64,000 bases of DNA from Leisingera daeponensis (lineage in GTDB: Bacteria; Pseudomonadota; Alphaproteobacteria; Rhodobacterales; Rhodobacteraceae), in the NCBI RefSeq assembly GCF_019801465.1, contig NZ_JAHVJA010000002.1:558001-622000 (forward strand), written 5' to 3'. The notes under the pieces are model-generated. The model was not told where the DNA came from. It searched no databases and saw only the letters and a list, made by a program, of their open reading frames with translations. The translations under genes were made by a program, and so were the position numbers. Shown piece after piece: positions 61,482-64,000 of this stretch; the first letter of the stretch is position 1, and every line of letters starts with the position of its first letter.

Positions 61482-63743
61482 ATGATTCTCGTGAACCGAA
61501 GCCGCGCGCCGAATCCGCTTGATCCGTCGACCAAGCTTGGCGAAGCCGCCATAGCCGAGATTGACCGGATCAGGCAGGAGCTGGAGAGCGGCGAGGCGCG
61601 GCAGCGCAGGCTGGTGTTTAAGGTCTACAGGGACAAACGGGTCCGGGAAGCCCTGGAAGAGTTGTTTCATGGCAAATGCGCCTATTGCGAAACCTCGATT
61701 TCTGCTAATCAGCCGATCGAGATCGACCAGTTCAGGCCCAAAGGCGGCGTGACCGAGGCGCCCAATCATCCGGGCTACTGGTGGCTGGCTAATAGCTGGG
61801 ACAACCTGCTGGCGGCCTGCATCGACTGCAACCGGCAGCGCAACCACTTGTCGAAGATGGAGCCCTCGGTCCAGACCAGCGGCAAGGGCAACCGGTTCCC
61901 GCTTGTCGACGAGGCGCAGCGTGCCTGCAGCCCGTCAGACGATATCGGACGGGAACAGCCGCTGCTGCTGAACCCGACCATGGACGAACCTTCCGATCAC
62001 CTTGTCTTCGATGCCGATGGCATGGTGCACAGCGACACCGAGCGAGGCAATGCCACGATTGCCGTGCTGGGGCTGAACCGTGTCGGTCTGGTTCAGGCGC
62101 GTCAGCGAGTGATGACCACGTTCAAAGCTTTGGCAGAGCCGTTTATGGCGGGACGGGATACCTCGGACGAGAACCTGGACCGGCTGATGAAGATGGCCGA
62201 GGACGATGCGCCTTATGCCGGCATGATCCGCCAAGCGTTGTCGCGGGAAGAGGAAATGCGCGCTCTGCTGGATTCGCTTGAGGCCGTCGCGCCCGCCAGA
62301 AAACCGGGCAAGGTCACCAAGTCGCGGCTGAAACGGGCGAAAGCGGAGTCGAAGAGCTACACCAGCCGGATGTCGGACTATTCGCTGGACACCCAAGAGG
62401 GCCGGCAGAAGTTCAAGTCGCAGCAACGTTTCATCGAACGGATGACGATCCACAATATCCGGGCGATCCGCGATCTGGAGATCGATTTCGGCCAGCAGTC
62501 GCACGGACCGACTCCCTGGCTGATGCTTCTGGGCGAGAACGGCACCGGCAAGAGTACCGTTTTGCAGGCCATCGCGCTGGTGGTGTCGGGCCATGACCAG
62601 GTGCACAACCTGCTGAAAAGCGGGCGGCTTGATCCGGCAACGCTGGTGCGCTACCGCTGCCAGTCGGGCCGGGTCACGGTCAAGCTGAGCGGATTTCCCA
62701 AGCCCCATGAACTGATCGTCTATCGCGACCGGCTGGAATTCCACAGCCCGCACGGACAGGTCATGACCCTGACGGCTGACGGTTCGGCCTCAGGCGAAGG
62801 CTGGGAGGCGCAAACGCTGGTCCTGGGCTACGGCGCGACGCGTCTGCTGCCGCGAAAGGAGAGGTCCGAGACGGGGGAGAAGTTTTCGCGGGTCGAGAAC
62901 CTGTTCGACGCCTTTGTCCCACTGATCGACGCGCAGACATGGCTGATGGGGCTGGACGGCAAGACCTTTGACGAAACCGCAATTGTGCTGAAGGATCTGC
63001 TGGCGCTCGATGAGGCGTCGGAGCTGATCCGCGACCAGGGGCAAGTCTGGGTGCGTGATGGCAACAGCAAGACCGCGCTGAAGGACCTGAGCGACGGTTA
63101 CCAGACCATCGTGGCGGTCACCGTCGATCTGCTGGAGGTATTGTCGCGGATCTGGCCCAACCTGACAGAGGCGGAAGGCGTCGTTCTGATCGACGAGATC
63201 GACGCCCACCTGCACCCGACCTGGCAGATGGAGATCGTCGGCAGCCTGCGCAAGGCCCTGCCCGGCGTGCAATACATCACCACCACGCATCAGCCGCTCT
63301 GCCTGCGCGGTCTGACCAGGGGCGAAGTGGTGGTCATGCAGCGCGGTGAAGACGGGCTAGTCGAGCCGCTGACCGACCTGCCCTCGCCGGAGGATTTCCG
63401 CGTCGACCAGCTGCTGACCTCGGATTTTTTCGGGCTGCGCTCGACCGTGGACCCCGAGGTCGAGGCGCTGTTCGACACCTATTACGCGCTGCTCGCGCTC
63501 GACACGCGCACGCCAGAACAGGAGGCCGAACTGGCCCGGTTGCAGGACGAACTAAAAGACCGCCGCTACCTGGGCAATACCCAGCGCGAGACCCTGTTCT
63601 ACGAGGCTATCGACGCGATGCTGGCCAAACGGAAAACTGGCGAAAGGCGATCCCCGGAAAACCTGCGCAGCGAGGCGGTCGAACAGGTCAGCAGCATGTG
63701 GAAGCAGGTCCTGGCCGAGGAGGAGGGCGGGAAACCGTTATGA
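61482..63743 (+). CDS. HNH-domain / SMC-like AAA ATPase fusion protein
   Basis: A 753-aa protein. Residues ~60-125 are an HNH zinc fold: C66 and C69 (KCAYCET), then IDQFRP at 81-86, then C113 and C116 (CIDCN) and H122. The first HNH histidine, expected in IDHFRP, is glutamine Q83 here. From ~320 lies an ABC/SMC-type ATPase like PtuA: Walker A GENGTGKS at 351-358, signature-like LSDGYQTIV at ~536, Walker B VVLIDEIDAHLHP at 567-579 and switch TTTHQP. The start codon overlap with the next gene is ATGA. In Septu the ATPase (PtuA) and HNH nuclease (PtuB) are separate; here a HNH is fused and another is next door. A defence role is inferred. Confidence 0.85.
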   Translation: MILVNRSRAPNPLDPSTKLGEAAIAEIDRIRQELESGEARQRRLVFKVYRDKRVREALEELFHGKCAYCETSISANQPIEIDQFRPKGGVTEAPNHPGYWWLANSWDNLLAACIDCNRQRNHLSKMEPSVQTSGKGNRFPLVDEAQRACSPSDDIGREQPLLLNPTMDEPSDHLVFDADGMVHSDTERGNATIAVLGLNRVGLVQARQRVMTTFKALAEPFMAGRDTSDENLDRLMKMAEDDAPYAGMIRQALSREEEMRALLDSLEAVAPARKPGKVTKSRLKRAKAESKSYTSRMSDYSLDTQEGRQKFKSQQRFIERMTIHNIRAIRDLEIDFGQQSHGPTPWLMLLGENGTGKSTVLQAIALVVSGHDQVHNLLKSGRLDPATLVRYRCQSGRVTVKLSGFPKPHELIVYRDRLEFHSPHGQVMTLTADGSASGEGWEAQTLVLGYGATRLLPRKERSETGEKFSRVENLFDAFVPLIDAQTWLMGLDGKTFDETAIVLKDLLALDEASELIRDQGQVWVRDGNSKTALKDLSDGYQTIVAVTVDLLEVLSRIWPNLTEAEGVVLIDEIDAHLHPTWQMEIVGSLRKALPGVQYITTTHQPLCLRGLTRGEVVVMQRGEDGLVEPLTDLPSPEDFRVDQLLTSDFFGLRSTVDPEVEALFDTYYALLALDTRTPEQEAELARLQDELKDRRYLGNTQRETLFYEAIDAMLAKRKTGERRSPENLRSEAVEQVSSMWKQVLAEEEGGKPL

Positions 63744-64000
63744 TCAAGGTGCCGCGCGATCCGACACTGCCCGATCTGCCGGTCTACACCCGGCAGAATT
63801 CAAAGGCGCTGGATGGCACCAAGATCACCAAATACGACCAGGAAAAGGAAAAGGCGATTGCCTTCTTCACCGACCCGGCCAACTACGAAAATGACGAGAA
63901 GAAGACCAAGAAGTCGTTCAAGTTCGTGGTCTACAAGAACGACGGGCTGGTGGCGCTTCTGGAAAAGACCTTTGGCAAGAAGTGCGCCTACTGCGAAAGC
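63740..64000 (+). CDS. HNH endonuclease-like protein (PtuB-like), 5' part only
   Basis: The first 87 residues are in the window and the frame is open at its end. It begins MIKVPRDPTLPDLPVYTRQN, has a Lys-rich segment (DEKKTKKSFKFVVYKND) and reaches KKCAYCES, the first zinc pair (C82, C85) of an HNH fold like that of PtuB and TIGR02646 proteins. The start overlaps the ATPase stop by 4 nt, so the two proteins are made together. The catalytic histidines lie outside the window. Confidence 0.75.
   Translation, partial: MIKVPRDPTLPDLPVYTRQNSKALDGTKITKYDQEKEKAIAFFTDPANYENDEKKTKKSFKFVVYKNDGLVALLEKTFGKKCAYCES

Noticed and set aside
1-64000. CRISPR array or tRNA-associated attachment site
   Set aside because: No regularly spaced direct repeats and no cloverleaf with TTCRANNC-type T-loop was found on reading both strands by eye.

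Overview
The window looks like a high-GC alphaproteobacterial chromosome, most likely from the Roseobacter group (Rhodobacteraceae). I infer this from the style of the metG and iron genes, an Iron-Rhodo-box (TGA-N9-TCA) in front of hemP, and a complete aerobic (CobG/CobN-type) cobalamin cluster behind a cobalamin riboswitch. No rRNA, tRNA or CRISPR array was found.

Layout. (1) 1-2.2 kb: the end of an MFS transporter gene and metG. (2) 2.3-10.2 kb: an iron block with hemP, a coupled hypothetical gene, an IrpA-like imelysin, a porin-like barrel protein, bfd, bfr, a di-heme DUF1111 protein, a second imelysin and a Tat-exported DUF1513 protein. (3) 10.2-12.7 kb: glpR-glpD. (4) 12.7-27.8 kb: cobO on the minus strand, then a riboswitch and a long plus-strand cob operon (DUF1636, cobW, cobN, cobG, cobH, cobI, cobJ, cobL, cobE, cobM, cobB, cobA, cobF). 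cobK is embedded in it on the opposite strand. These genes cover uroporphyrinogen III to adenosylated cob(I)yrinic acid a,c-diamide. (5) 27.8-29.3 kb: a CHAD protein with a degraded CYTH-like half.

(6) 29.4-38.9 kb: a candidate defence operon of lower apparent GC. It holds a 1.5-kaa sacsin/NOV-like GHKL ATPase with a DUF3883-type nuclease tail, a DUF4357 protein, and a RecB-nuclease/RNase H-like/SF1-helicase fusion, with a divergent WYL regulator. A HEPN-like gene beside it is cut by an IS5-family relic. (7) 40-54.4 kb: a LysR-controlled catabolic cluster with an FAD oxidoreductase, IlvD/Edd dehydratase, ADP-forming acyl-CoA synthetase, two enoyl-CoA hydratases, an aldehyde dehydrogenase, a mandelate-racemase-group enzyme, a TAXI-TRAP transporter and a DapA-family lyase. 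(8) 54.4-59.65 kb: a decayed IS21 istB followed by a small integrative-element core (primase-like protein, HTH protein, DUF2924 protein, large serine recombinase, HTH protein). (9) 59.8-64.0 kb: a second candidate defence module. It has a membrane alpha/beta hydrolase divergent from an HNH-AAA ATPase fusion, which is translationally coupled to a second HNH gene that runs off the window. This resembles Septu (PtuA/PtuB) with a rearranged domain plan.

The first 29 kb read as conserved chromosome. From 29.4 kb onward the DNA is a mosaic of defence genes, IS relics, a recombinase core and a niche catabolic cluster, as expected of a genomic island.
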